Assembly (NCBI GenBank): GCA_902795745.1
Contig: CADBMG010000105.1
Location: forward strand, 1-7,334
Reading direction: 5' to 3'
Source: an uncultured Pseudomonadota bacterium
Lineage (GTDB): Bacteria; Pseudomonadota; Alphaproteobacteria; RF32; CAG-239
DNA length: 7,334 bases
The translations under genes and the position numbers were made by a program. The notes under the pieces were generated by a model. The model worked only from the letters and a program-made list of their open reading frames with translations. It was not told the DNA's origin and did no database searches. Positions 1 to 6,989 of the stretch are shown here, one piece after another (the stretch's first letter is position 1; every line of letters begins with the position of its first letter).

Positions 1-795
1 AATACGAAAAGCCATAATATCGGAAAGTTGCTCAAACGAAGCATTTTTTAATTGCATTTTGCGCCAAATCGAATACGGCGATTTTTCGCGACCGGTGATG
101 GTGCAATGCACGCCGTTGTCTTCCATATCTTTTTCGAGCTGCTTAATGATTTTCGGCACCACGTCGTTGCCTTGTTCACGTAAAAAGTTTAGACGTGCCA
201 CGATTGAATCATGTGCATCTTTATAAAGCTCGGCAAAAGCAATTTCATCCATTTCCGATTTAACCTCCTCCATACCGATACGTTCGGCCAAAGGAGCGTA
301 TATATCCAATGTTTCACGGGCAATTCGAGCGCGTTTTTCAACGGGGCAAAAATGTAATGTGCGCATATTGTGCAAACGGTCAGCTAATTTAATCAGCAAT
401 ACTCGAATGTCTTCCGACATGGCAAGCAACAATTTACGAAAATTTTCCGCTTGCTTACTTGAACCAGATTTATGCTCAATCATCGCTAATTTAGTCAGTC
501 CGTCAACAAGCTGAGCTACTTGCTCGCCAAACAAATGAGTGATTTCATCTAAACTGGTATCCGTATCTTCTACCGTGTCGTGCAACAGAGCTGCAATTAT
601 TGAAGCACAATCAAGTTTGTATTTTGTAAGAATACCGGCAACTTCAATCGGATGAGAATAGTATGGATCGCCGGATGTGCGTAGTTGTGAACCATGTTTT
701 TTCAGAGCAAAAACGTAAGCCCTGTTGAGAGCATCTTCATCGGCATAAGGGTCATAAGACTTTACTAAATCAACCAGTTCATATTGTCGTAACAT
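1..795 (-). CDS. rsh: RelA/SpoT-family (p)ppGpp synthetase/hydrolase, N-terminal 265 residues (partial, runs off left edge)
   Basis: This is the front part of the long RelA/SpoT-homologue enzyme that makes and degrades the stringent-response alarmone (p)ppGpp in the cytoplasm. The reading frame is open from the ATG at 795 to base 1. The HD hydrolase domain fills about residues 20-175. The metal and catalytic residues expected for an active hydrolase are visible: R39, H48, the HDTVEDT motif (H72, D73, E76, D77), and D139 and N143 in ADRLHNMRT. The synthetase domain begins near residue 231 with GREKSPYSIWRKM and continues into DIMAFR at the window edge; the rest of it and the TGS/ACT regions lie outside. 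An in-frame TAA lies six codons before the ATG, and GGGA just upstream is a modest ribosome site. The gene follows rpoZ, as spoT does in many proteobacteria. An intact hydrolase half favours a bifunctional enzyme over a RelA-type synthetase, but synthetase activity cannot be judged here. Confidence 0.96.
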   Translation of the reverse strand, partial: MLRQYELVDLVKSYDPYADEDALNRAYVFALKKHGSQLRTSGDPYYSHPIEVAGILTKYKLDCASIIAALLHDTVEDTDTSLDEITHLFGEQVAQLVDGLTKLAMIEHKSGSSKQAENFRKLLLAMSEDIRVLLIKLADRLHNMRTLHFCPVEKRARIARETLDIYAPLAERIGMEEVKSEMDEIAFAELYKDAHDSIVARLNFLREQGNDVVPKIIKQLEKDMEDNGVHCTITGREKSPYSIWRKMQLKNASFEQLSDIMAFRI

Positions 796-820
796 TACAC
801 ATCCCACAACTTAAAAACTA

Positions 821-864
821 AAAAAAGCAAAACATCCGGCACAATTATACCACAGTTTTGCTTT
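821..864 (-). terminator. Probable rho-independent terminator after rpoZ
   Basis: On the minus strand, AAAGCAAAAC (864-855) pairs perfectly with GTTTTGCTTT (833-824), giving a 10-bp stem, and more T residues follow to 820. The loop of 21 bases can form a small inner stem (GGTA with TGCC, one G-U pair). It starts about 25 bases after the rpoZ stop codon. The stem is AU-rich with only two G-C pairs per arm, so termination may be partial and some transcripts may read on into the (p)ppGpp gene. Confidence 0.6.
844..852 (-). promoter_or_regulatory. Extended -10 promoter for the (p)ppGpp enzyme gene
   Basis: The minus strand reads TGGTATAAT (852-844), a perfect TATAAT with the TGn extension. No good -35 hexamer is present; the 17-base position gives CTTTTA. 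Transcription would start near 837, leaving a leader of about 40 bases before the ATG at 795. The element lies inside the loop of the rpoZ terminator hairpin, so the gene could be transcribed independently of rpoZ. This is inferred from motif and position only. Confidence 0.5.
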
Positions 865-889
865 AATAAAAGTTAATTTTAACGATTGT

Positions 890-1354
890 TTATTCTAAAT
901 CGTCATCGGCATCAAAATCATCATCGCCTAAATCGGCTTCTTCATCCATACCGAACTCGGCATCACTGTCTAAATCAATCGATTCGTCATCGTCATTACC
1001 GTGGATTTGCATTGAACCGGCCAAATCTTCATCACTAATCATATCGCTGGAAAAAGTTTCATCTAAATCAGCCAATTCATTACGAGCCGAAAGAATTTCA
1101 ACCTCTTCATCTTCGGTTTCTTCAGTTTCCACATATTTTTGCAAGCCCATAACCAAAGAACGCTGCAAATCCTCAATGCTGACGCGATCCTCAGAAATTT
1201 CTCGCAATGCAACAACAGCATTTTTATCGTTATCACGATCCACGCACAGCGGAGAACCGGCAGAAATATCACGAGCTCTCTGAGCGGCGATTAATACTAA
1301 ATCATAACGATTAGGAATCTTATCAATACAATCTTCAACAGTAACTCTAGCCAT
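890..1354 (-). CDS. rpoZ: DNA-directed RNA polymerase omega subunit with long acidic tail
   Basis: The omega subunit is a small RNA polymerase component that binds beta-prime, helps assembly, and in several proteobacteria forms part of a ppGpp site. The first 72 residues match the family: MARVTVEDC at the start, NRYDLVLIAAQRARDI at 15-30, and NDKNAVVALREI at 42-53. At 154 residues the protein is well above the roughly 90 residues of the E. coli form. The excess is an 80-residue tail (75-154) in which about 36 residues are Asp or Glu, with almost no basic residues. The ATG at 1354 is preceded by AAAGG about eight bases upstream. The (p)ppGpp enzyme gene lies 94 bases downstream on the same strand, the common rpoZ-spoT order. 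Family assignment is secure; the role of the tail is unknown. Confidence 0.95.
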   Translation of the reverse strand: MARVTVEDCIDKIPNRYDLVLIAAQRARDISAGSPLCVDRDNDKNAVVALREISEDRVSIEDLQRSLVMGLQKYVETEETEDEEVEILSARNELADLDETFSSDMISDEDLAGSMQIHGNDDDESIDLDSDAEFGMDEEADLGDDDFDADDDLE

Positions 1355-1389
1355 TTTTTTACCTTTTTAAAAAGTTAAACGTTTACGCA

Positions 1390-1418
1390 TTTATAACGAT
1401 TCTATTTTTAAAAAGCAA
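1390..1418 (-). promoter_or_regulatory. Probable sigma-70-type promoter of rpoZ
   Basis: On the minus strand TTGCTT (1418-1413) and TATAAA (1395-1390) are separated by exactly 17 bases. Initiation would fall near 1383, about 29 bases before the rpoZ ATG, which leaves room for the AAAGG ribosome site. Hexamer match, spacing and distance all fit; there is no experimental support. Confidence 0.6.
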
Positions 1419-1505
1419 TAGTTTTTTTGTTCATCGACATTAAAATGTAAAATAAAAGATGACGATATCTTGTTTATGTAAGAATTACCGTTAAAGAAAC
1501 ACCCC

Positions 1506-1511
1506 ATTATA
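1506..1511 (-). promoter_or_regulatory. Isolated TATAAT, possible second upstream promoter for rpoZ
   Basis: A perfect TATAAT on the minus strand (1511-1506) lies about 150 bases upstream of rpoZ. There is no convincing -35 hexamer at 16-18 bases and no TG extension. It could give a longer rpoZ leader or a short RNA from 1500-1360, or be chance in AT-rich DNA. No ORF or RNA fold was recognised between it and rpoZ. Confidence 0.25.
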
Positions 1512-1575
1512 GAGAAGCGGCAGTAAAAACTTACGAATATTTAACCATATTGTAATACTTTTAACTAAAAAAGTG

Positions 1576-1584
1576 TGTTATACT
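1576..1584 (+). promoter_or_regulatory. Extended -10 promoter of the VirB6-like operon
   Basis: TGTTATACT at 1576-1584 is a TGn-extended -10 with five of six matches to TATAAT. The -35 position is poor (TACTTT at 16-base spacing), as is common for extended -10 promoters. Transcription would begin near 1591, giving a leader of about 27 bases. If it is used, the open frame upstream of 1591 (from the GTG at 1573) cannot be translated, which supports the ATG at 1618 as start. Confidence 0.5.
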
Positions 1585-1603
1585 GAGCAAAGAAAGACAC
1601 AAA

Positions 1604-1608
1604 AAGGA
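1604..1608 (+). promoter_or_regulatory. Ribosome binding site that fixes the first VirB6-like start
   Basis: AAGGA ends nine bases before the ATG at 1618. It is the only good Shine-Dalgarno sequence near the 5' end of this frame. The GTG at 1573 has only A-rich sequence upstream, while the GTG at 1615 is adjacent to the ATG and would give nearly the same protein. Confidence 0.65.
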
Positions 1609-1617
1609 CTTTTAGTG

Positions 1618-4233
1618 ATGTTTAAGCCGCGCTTAATAGGTAGAATATTGGCAATTTCCGGCATAGTTTTACTATGCGGGTTAAGTGCGGTGCAAGCACA
1701 GTCTCCCGCCTCTCAAACAGCAATATCTGATTTGTATTTTGCTAAGGATCAGGCGGAACAAACTCCCAACGCTCTTAACTATGATGTCCAAACTGACGGT
1801 CTTTGCGAATTTGATGATAAAACAAAAGGACAATTTGCCATAGCGGCACATAATGCAGCTATTGGTGCTTACAAGGCATTGCAGAAATTTAATGAGCATA
1901 TGGATACAATTTATAAAAATGAAGATGGTGTTTGTCACTATTTGTGTTGTACAGTGGCTAAAAAGTGGGATGAAGCATTAAGAAAAGAATTGCAATATAC
2001 CAATTACGAATTTGCCGGAGCAGCCGCGGCGGAAAAAATCCTCAAAGAAAGTAAAACTATTAAAGCCACCAGCGGTAAAGATAATCCGAATATAAACACC
2101 GGTCAGCTTCTCGAATATGTAAATCGTAATGCCGAATACACCGATTGGGATTTGGATGCCTTGTTTATGCGAACATCAAAAACATCTCAGCAATTGGAGG
2201 AAGTTGCCGGTTGGTTGCAAGGTGCTAACGTAGGGGATACATTGAAAATTGATGCCGATACATCGAGAGCAATGGAGGAAAAATTCGGTTACAGCGAATG
2301 GTATAAACGCGGATGCCAATTTTTTATTAAACTTGAAAACGGATTCGGTTGCGCTCAATCAGGCAGACAAGCACAACAACCTGATGAAAATGGCAAATGT
2401 TATGGAACTAAGATTAAGGCAATCTATGTAAATGGAGTTACCACTACAACCAATGTTCAAGTAGAAGTTGATTGTAAAGGGTATGTGGAAGACAGTAATT
2501 ATGCCTTTAAATGCACTTCAGATGTTTCCGGATGTTCCGGGGTTGAAGACTTTGTTAAAAAGGTTAAAGGAGGTGACAACGATGCCTCGGATGCTTCCAA
2601 GTGCAAAACGGAACTTGCCAAAGCCGAAGATTTGCGTACTGATTTTATCAAACAGCGAAAGAATGCCGCACAGTTACTTGATACCATTTCCGGTAACTTA
2701 GAAGTCAATTGTACTTGTAAGAAGAAAGAGATTAACGGAGAAATGGAATCAACCAAAGAAATTGATGAATGTGTCGCCAATAATCCGGATTTTGTTGAAG
2801 ATAATATGGCTAAAGATTGTAAAGACGTAATGGAATATCAGAACAGCATGGCGGGAATGAATGCGGAACATTGCATTATTTGTCATTTATTCCAAACAAT
2901 CTTAAAAGCGGTGCAAAATATTGCACAAAAGGCTTTTGATGCTCTTGCTCCGGCACTTGCCAAGTTAGTCGGTATAGGATTTGCACTTTATATTGCTTAT
3001 ATCACCCTACTTGCCGTAGCTGCACCGGCACAGCAAAAAATAGGACAATATCTTACCAATTTAACCGTTCAGGGTTTCAAAGTTGCGGTGGCATTGGCCT
3101 TGCTGGCTGCTCCCGGTTATATTTATAGAATAATTGTAACCCCTCTAATTGATGGTGGAATTGACTTCGGCGTTACGATGGTTAGTCAGCAAGATAGTTT
3201 AGTAACAAAAGCAAATATTCAGCAATTAGGTAAAAACTTTGAGTTTGAGGGCGGTGAAAGCTCCTATTTATCATCAAAGGTTTTGCAAAATGCTGTCGGA
3301 GCAGCAGCCGCATTTAATGAACAAGCGGCCTTTGTTCCTGCTATGGGACGTTCGCTGATGTGTAATGCTTGGGTTGGATTTATGGATATGAACAGTCTTC
3401 TCACCGGCTCTAAAAATTTTACAATGTTTCCACGTGTTGAAATGTTGCTGGAAGGAGCAATTTTATATATTTTCGGCTTAATGATAGCATTTGCTGTCGG
3501 ATTTTATATGTTAGATTGTGCACTGCAATTGGGCATTGTTTGTGCCATGATGCCGTTTTTTATTGCCAGTTGGCCGTTCAAGATTACCAAAAGCTATACC
3601 AAACAGGGATGGAGTATATTCTTAAACACGGTATTTAACTTTGTCGTTATGGGAATTATCATAAATGCTACGTCGGAAATATTAAGCCAAGCACTGGCAA
3701 CAGGTTTAGATAAGGAAAGTTTGGCTGTGGTGCTTAACAGCGGTCCGCGAGCCATTATGGAAACAGTTGAATTCGGCGGGTTACAGATGGCCATGTTAGT
3801 AATTTGTTGCTTGATTGCATTGAAGATGAGCAACGAAATTCAGAATATTACCAACAAGTTATCCGGTGGACTTAATATAGGTGTTGGAGCCGGTTTGGGT
3901 ACTAATTTGGCTAGTACTGTGACTAAAACTGCGATCGGTGTCGGCACTGCAGCCGGAGTGGCAGGCATGGCTGCCGGATCAAAAGCACTTGAATCATCGG
4001 GTATATCCGGAGCAGTTCGTTCCGCAGTCGGAAAGTCGCAAAGTTCGTCGGGTAATGGTGCTGGCGGAGACAATGAACAAAGCTCTCGCAGCAGTTTTGG
4101 AACCAGAGCCAATGAAAATCAGAATGCAGAAGAATCACAAAGTTCAGATGATGACACAGCTTCTTCAGAAGATACCGACGGAGAAAATAGCAGTGCTGAA
4201 AATACTGATGAAGAAGGCAATAACGGAGCATAG
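1618..4233 (+). CDS. virB6: VirB6/TrbL-like type IV secretion membrane protein, large form, first of two
   Basis: This 871-residue protein looks like the polytopic inner-membrane channel component of a type IV secretion system. From the ATG at 1618, residues 1-27 are a signal peptide (basic start, hydrophobic core, cleavage after AVQA). Residues 28-422 form a large extracytoplasmic domain with 17 cysteines, ending in CIIC (419-422). The TrbL/VirB6-like core follows, with hydrophobic segments near 451-471, 487-505, 613-635, 636-652, 668-686 and 721-737, and the family-like block FFIASWPFKITKSYT. The tail (about 745-871) is Gly/Ala-rich, then Ser/Asp/Glu-rich low complexity. Agrobacterium VirB6 is about 295 residues; large extended forms are known from Rickettsiales. 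The frame also opens further upstream at a GTG (1573), but the signal peptide, ribosome site and promoter favour 1618. It heads a three-gene operon whose third product is a paralogue. Family assignment rests on topology and motif recall; secretion function is inferred. Confidence 0.82.
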   Translation: MFKPRLIGRILAISGIVLLCGLSAVQAQSPASQTAISDLYFAKDQAEQTPNALNYDVQTDGLCEFDDKTKGQFAIAAHNAAIGAYKALQKFNEHMDTIYKNEDGVCHYLCCTVAKKWDEALRKELQYTNYEFAGAAAAEKILKESKTIKATSGKDNPNINTGQLLEYVNRNAEYTDWDLDALFMRTSKTSQQLEEVAGWLQGANVGDTLKIDADTSRAMEEKFGYSEWYKRGCQFFIKLENGFGCAQSGRQAQQPDENGKCYGTKIKAIYVNGVTTTTNVQVEVDCKGYVEDSNYAFKCTSDVSGCSGVEDFVKKVKGGDNDASDASKCKTELAKAEDLRTDFIKQRKNAAQLLDTISGNLEVNCTCKKKEINGEMESTKEIDECVANNPDFVEDNMAKDCKDVMEYQNSMAGMNAEHCIICHLFQTILKAVQNIAQKAFDALAPALAKLVGIGFALYIAYITLLAVAAPAQQKIGQYLTNLTVQGFKVAVALALLAAPGYIYRIIVTPLIDGGIDFGVTMVSQQDSLVTKANIQQLGKNFEFEGGESSYLSSKVLQNAVGAAAAFNEQAAFVPAMGRSLMCNAWVGFMDMNSLLTGSKNFTMFPRVEMLLEGAILYIFGLMIAFAVGFYMLDCALQLGIVCAMMPFFIASWPFKITKSYTKQGWSIFLNTVFNFVVMGIIINATSEILSQALATGLDKESLAVVLNSGPRAIMETVEFGGLQMAMLVICCLIALKMSNEIQNITNKLSGGLNIGVGAGLGTNLASTVTKTAIGVGTAAGVAGMAAGSKALESSGISGAVRSAVGKSQSSSGNGAGGDNEQSSRSSFGTRANENQNAEESQSSDDDTASSEDTDGENSSAENTDEEGNNGA

Positions 4234-4244
4234 GAGGAAAAGGT

Positions 4245-4469
4245 ATGAAATCAGTGTTTCTTTCAATTTTGATGTTCATAGTCGTCTTCACAGCACTGAA
4301 GTTGAATATTTTACGCATATTCGACCATCATATTATTGTCTACACGGCATTGATAAGCTTTATTGTTGTTTTGGCATGCGCATTTTATTTTGTAGGATTG
4401 CCCAAAGCTTCAGATTTAAGGAAATTATATAAGAAACGAAAGGAAGAGAGGGACAATGTTGAAAAATAG
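4245..4469 (+). CDS. Small two-helix membrane protein between the VirB6-like genes (unrecognised)
   Basis: I do not recognise this 74-residue protein. It has two hydrophobic helices, about residues 4-20 and 30-51, joined by a short loop containing DHH, and a strongly charged, mostly basic tail (52-74, with KLYKKRKEERD). The positive-inside rule suggests a hairpin with the tail in the cytoplasm. The evidence that it is real is its context. A strong AGGAGGA (4232-4238) overlaps the stop codon of the upstream gene and sits six bases before the ATG. Its 3' end overlaps the next gene by 14 bases, so translation is probably coupled on both sides. VirB3 has a similar two-helix size class, but the residues do not look like VirB3. 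VirB2 pilin would need a cleaved signal plus two further helices, and VirB7 would need a lipoprotein cysteine near the N-terminus; neither is seen. A role as accessory partner of the VirB6-like proteins is inference from position. Confidence 0.8.
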   Translation: MKSVFLSILMFIVVFTALKLNILRIFDHHIIVYTALISFIVVLACAFYFVGLPKASDLRKLYKKRKEERDNVEK

Positions 4470-6987
4470 ACTAAAATATGTCGTTCTCTTTTTCGCGATG
4501 CTTTTTGCTCTTTGCGTGACAGGCGGAAATATAGCCTTTGCCGATGGTGAAAAAGATTCGGGAGCAAGTACCTGTTCGGAAGATGAAGTTAAAAAAATTG
4601 AAGAACAGCGTAATCATTATGCCAAAGAGGGAATGAAAGAAAGTAAGCAAAAGCTTGATGCTTATAATGCAGCGGCGGAAAATTATATTTCTGCATGCGA
4701 TGAAAATCTTTCTTCCGATAAGGCTGTTTTTTGGTCACAGGATGCCGTTACGGAAGGCTATGTTCTTGACGGCGGATTGGCAAAAGAACTGTTCGGTAAT
4801 CAGAAGCAGTATCAATATACCGGCATTAATTGGTCAGGGTTGGCTCCGTCGAACGATGATTGTGTTAAATTACGCGATGCCGCATCAGTTGCATTTGATG
4901 ATTACAGAAAATCGCGTATATCAACCACAGCCTTATTACTACGCTTTTCGGATACCAAAGTTCCGAGAACTTGTGTTTGTTCCAAAAATGCTGACAATCA
5001 AGAATGTGTTGCTTATATCAACACGCAAGAAGATGCCTCATATAGTACAGGCAAATGCAAAATGTTCAATGAGTACTTGGCAGAAATGGGGAGCTGTCCT
5101 TTATGTGTAATTTTTGAGGTACTCTTAAACACAGATAGTGCGGTTGCTCACGTCGGTTGGATTAAAATTGCTAAGCCTCTACGTGGGGTTGTATCAATTT
5201 TCTTTTTGGTATTTTTGGCTCTGGAAACCTTAAAGTTAGTTGGCAATATGGCCGGTGCAAGCACCTCATCTTATTTAAAATCAATTTTCGGTTTAGGACT
5301 GAAAGTTGCTATTGTTCTTATCTTGCTGCAAAACTCATCTTATGTTTATAACTATTTCATTTCACCTGTTATGAAAGGCGGATTGGAAATGGGGCAGGAG
5401 TTCTTAAAGTTAGGTGCCGGTGGTGCAAATACCGCAATGCTTTATGACGATTCGGTAAACCTTACTGTCAGCGGCAACGAGTTGGACGCATCTCTCTTAA
5501 GTAGCATATATTCTACGGTACATAATTTTAATGATACGGCACTGGTAATGCCGACCATGGGTAAAGCTTTGATGTGCTATGGTTGGCATAACGGTGAGAT
5601 TTTACCGGACTTGGATATGTGGTTGAGTGGGTTTATTTGCTACATTTTCGGGTTGATGATTTGGCTTGCTATAACCTTTTATTTGATTGACTGCACGGTG
5701 CAGCTGGGAATGGTTTGCGCTCTTGTTCCGTTGTTTATAGCCTGTTGGCCATTTAAAATGACCCAGCGATATACAACGACGGGCGTAAAGATGATTTTGA
5801 ATACATTTTTTACCTTCGTGTTACTGGGGGTTGTAATGCTTGTCGGTATGGAAATTGTCAGTTTTGCCGTTTCGGGGGGCAAATCAGGATCTGACATGGC
5901 GGCGTTGATTTCGGCAATTGATAGCTCAAATATTCATCGTCTTAAAGCATTAATCAGCTTGGATGGGGAAAAGATTTTGATTTTGATAGCTTGTTGCATT
6001 ATGGCAATGAAGATGATAGGTATTGCCGATAGTGCCGCTTCTAAGTTGTCTGCCGGAGCCGGTATGAAACTCGGTGCTCAACTCGGAAGTGTGGCAAACT
6101 CCACCGCCAAGAAAGTTACTCTCGGTGTAGGTGCGGCAGGCTTAACAGCGGGAAAAGCAACTGTTGGTGCCGCCGGAAGATGGCTTGCCAATAATACTGA
6201 TGCCGGAAGGGCTGTTGCCAAGGGCTACAAAAAGGCAAAAACGGCGGTTAGAAGATTCGGAGCAGGTATTAATTCAACATTTACCGAATCGATTCCTGCG
6301 GCATTTGGCTCAGCTTTGGGTTTAGAAAATTTTCAGCCGACGCGACAAAGAGGTTCGGGACTTGAAGACGAAAACAGTATCGAAAATAATAACGAACAAA
6401 ATACCGGAGGTGGCACTGAGCGACAAACTCAGCGTCGTAATTACGGTGATAAAGGTGACAAAACTCAAAATGTTGGTAATGAAATGTTTCCTCCGCAGGA
6501 GCATAATACCGGAAATAAGCGTATGGATGATAAATTGAAACGCCGAGATGAAGCAATTAAAAATGGCTATAAAACCGGTAATAAAGCAATGGATGAGAAA
6601 CTTAACTCTAAGCATCGTCAAAATCTGCAACGTTTAGAGCAGGAGGGTGCCCGTTTCGGAATTTCCGGTAAAGAATTTGATGAAGTGCAGCAAATTCAAC
6701 AAGATTGGAACGAAAACGAGGGTAAAGATCTTTGGCAGCAGTACGATGATGCGGTAAAAGAACGTAAAAATATCGAAGCACAAGGTCCGCAATACGGTAA
6801 CGATACTCCGTCACCGGAAATGGTTGCCGCGCGCCAAAAAGAACAGAATATATTAGATAAAATCGAATTATCTCGCCATAGCTATGTAAAGCAAAATTAT
6901 AATGAGCAAACATACAAGAATTACGTCAAAGTTAAGGCAGAAAAGATTCAAAGAGCTCAGGAACGTTTGCACTCCGAAACAAAGTAA
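4456..6987 (+). CDS. virB6: VirB6/TrbL-like type IV secretion membrane protein, large form, second of two
   Basis: This 843-residue protein is a paralogue of the 1618-4233 product. Residues 1-29 are a signal peptide (cleavage after AFA). Residues 30-217 form an extracytoplasmic domain, shorter than in the first protein, with nine cysteines ending in CPLC (214-217). Hydrophobic segments lie near 240-262, 275-292, 389-410, 414-430, 444-470 and 505-520. The block at 396-458 aligns without gaps to 617-679 of the first protein with 37 of 63 identities by hand count, including CWPFK and the YT and LNT motifs. The tail from about 525 is Gly/Ala-rich, then hydrophilic and rich in Lys, Gln, Asn and Glu, with a short duplication (684-697, 706-719) and a charged, probably helical end. 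AAGGA at 4440-4444 precedes the ATG, which lies inside the upstream small gene. The family-like role is the inner-membrane part of the secretion channel; the long tail would be a docking or regulatory extension, which is inference. Confidence 0.82.
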   Translation: MLKNRLKYVVLFFAMLFALCVTGGNIAFADGEKDSGASTCSEDEVKKIEEQRNHYAKEGMKESKQKLDAYNAAAENYISACDENLSSDKAVFWSQDAVTEGYVLDGGLAKELFGNQKQYQYTGINWSGLAPSNDDCVKLRDAASVAFDDYRKSRISTTALLLRFSDTKVPRTCVCSKNADNQECVAYINTQEDASYSTGKCKMFNEYLAEMGSCPLCVIFEVLLNTDSAVAHVGWIKIAKPLRGVVSIFFLVFLALETLKLVGNMAGASTSSYLKSIFGLGLKVAIVLILLQNSSYVYNYFISPVMKGGLEMGQEFLKLGAGGANTAMLYDDSVNLTVSGNELDASLLSSIYSTVHNFNDTALVMPTMGKALMCYGWHNGEILPDLDMWLSGFICYIFGLMIWLAITFYLIDCTVQLGMVCALVPLFIACWPFKMTQRYTTTGVKMILNTFFTFVLLGVVMLVGMEIVSFAVSGGKSGSDMAALISAIDSSNIHRLKALISLDGEKILILIACCIMAMKMIGIADSAASKLSAGAGMKLGAQLGSVANSTAKKVTLGVGAAGLTAGKATVGAAGRWLANNTDAGRAVAKGYKKAKTAVRRFGAGINSTFTESIPAAFGSALGLENFQPTRQRGSGLEDENSIENNNEQNTGGGTERQTQRRNYGDKGDKTQNVGNEMFPPQEHNTGNKRMDDKLKRRDEAIKNGYKTGNKAMDEKLNSKHRQNLQRLEQEGARFGISGKEFDEVQQIQQDWNENEGKDLWQQYDDAVKERKNIEAQGPQYGNDTPSPEMVAARQKEQNILDKIELSRHSYVKQNYNEQTYKNYVKVKAEKIQRAQERLHSETK
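6505..6612 (+). repeat. Short duplicated motif in the tail of the second VirB6-like protein
   Basis: Residues 684-697 (NTGNKRMDDKLKRR) and 706-719 (KTGNKAMDEKLNSK) are two copies of a TGNKxMDxKL unit spaced 22 residues apart, coded at 6505-6546 and 6571-6612. The DNA copies differ at several codon positions, so the duplication is not recent or the motif is held by selection. The first VirB6-like protein has no counterpart. Confidence 0.75.
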
Positions 6988-6989
6988 TG

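Noticed and set aside
1063..1272. Minus-strand frame inside rpoZ
   Set aside because: Out-of-frame shadow of the clearly recognised omega subunit.
1573..1617. GTG start at 1573, extending the first VirB6-like protein by 15 residues
   Set aside because: It overlaps the likely -10 element, lacks a ribosome site, and would put a charged stretch before an otherwise normal signal peptide; ATG 1618 has AAGGA at the right distance.
1618..1700. Lipoprotein signal at the cysteine in VLLCG of the first VirB6-like signal peptide
   Set aside because: The residue before the Cys is Leu, not Gly, Ala or Ser, and a good signal peptidase I site (AVQA) follows.
1681..2780. Several 60-93 codon frames on both strands inside the first VirB6-like gene
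   Set aside because: All are overlapped by a long, well-supported coding frame and none has a ribosome site or family features.
3840..4318. Minus-strand frames (3840-4112 and 3923-4318) opposite the first VirB6-like tail
   Set aside because: They mirror low-complexity Gly/Ala/Ser coding sequence, have no ribosome site, and no recognisable protein.
3938..4432. 164-codon plus-strand frame across the end of the first VirB6-like gene and the small gene
   Set aside because: It lies in another frame of two better supported genes, lacks its own ribosome site and gives a composition with no family features.
6281..6913. Minus-strand frames opposite the second VirB6-like tail
   Set aside because: Composition rich in Tyr, Phe and His looks like the complement of Asn/Lys/Gln codons; no start context supports expression.
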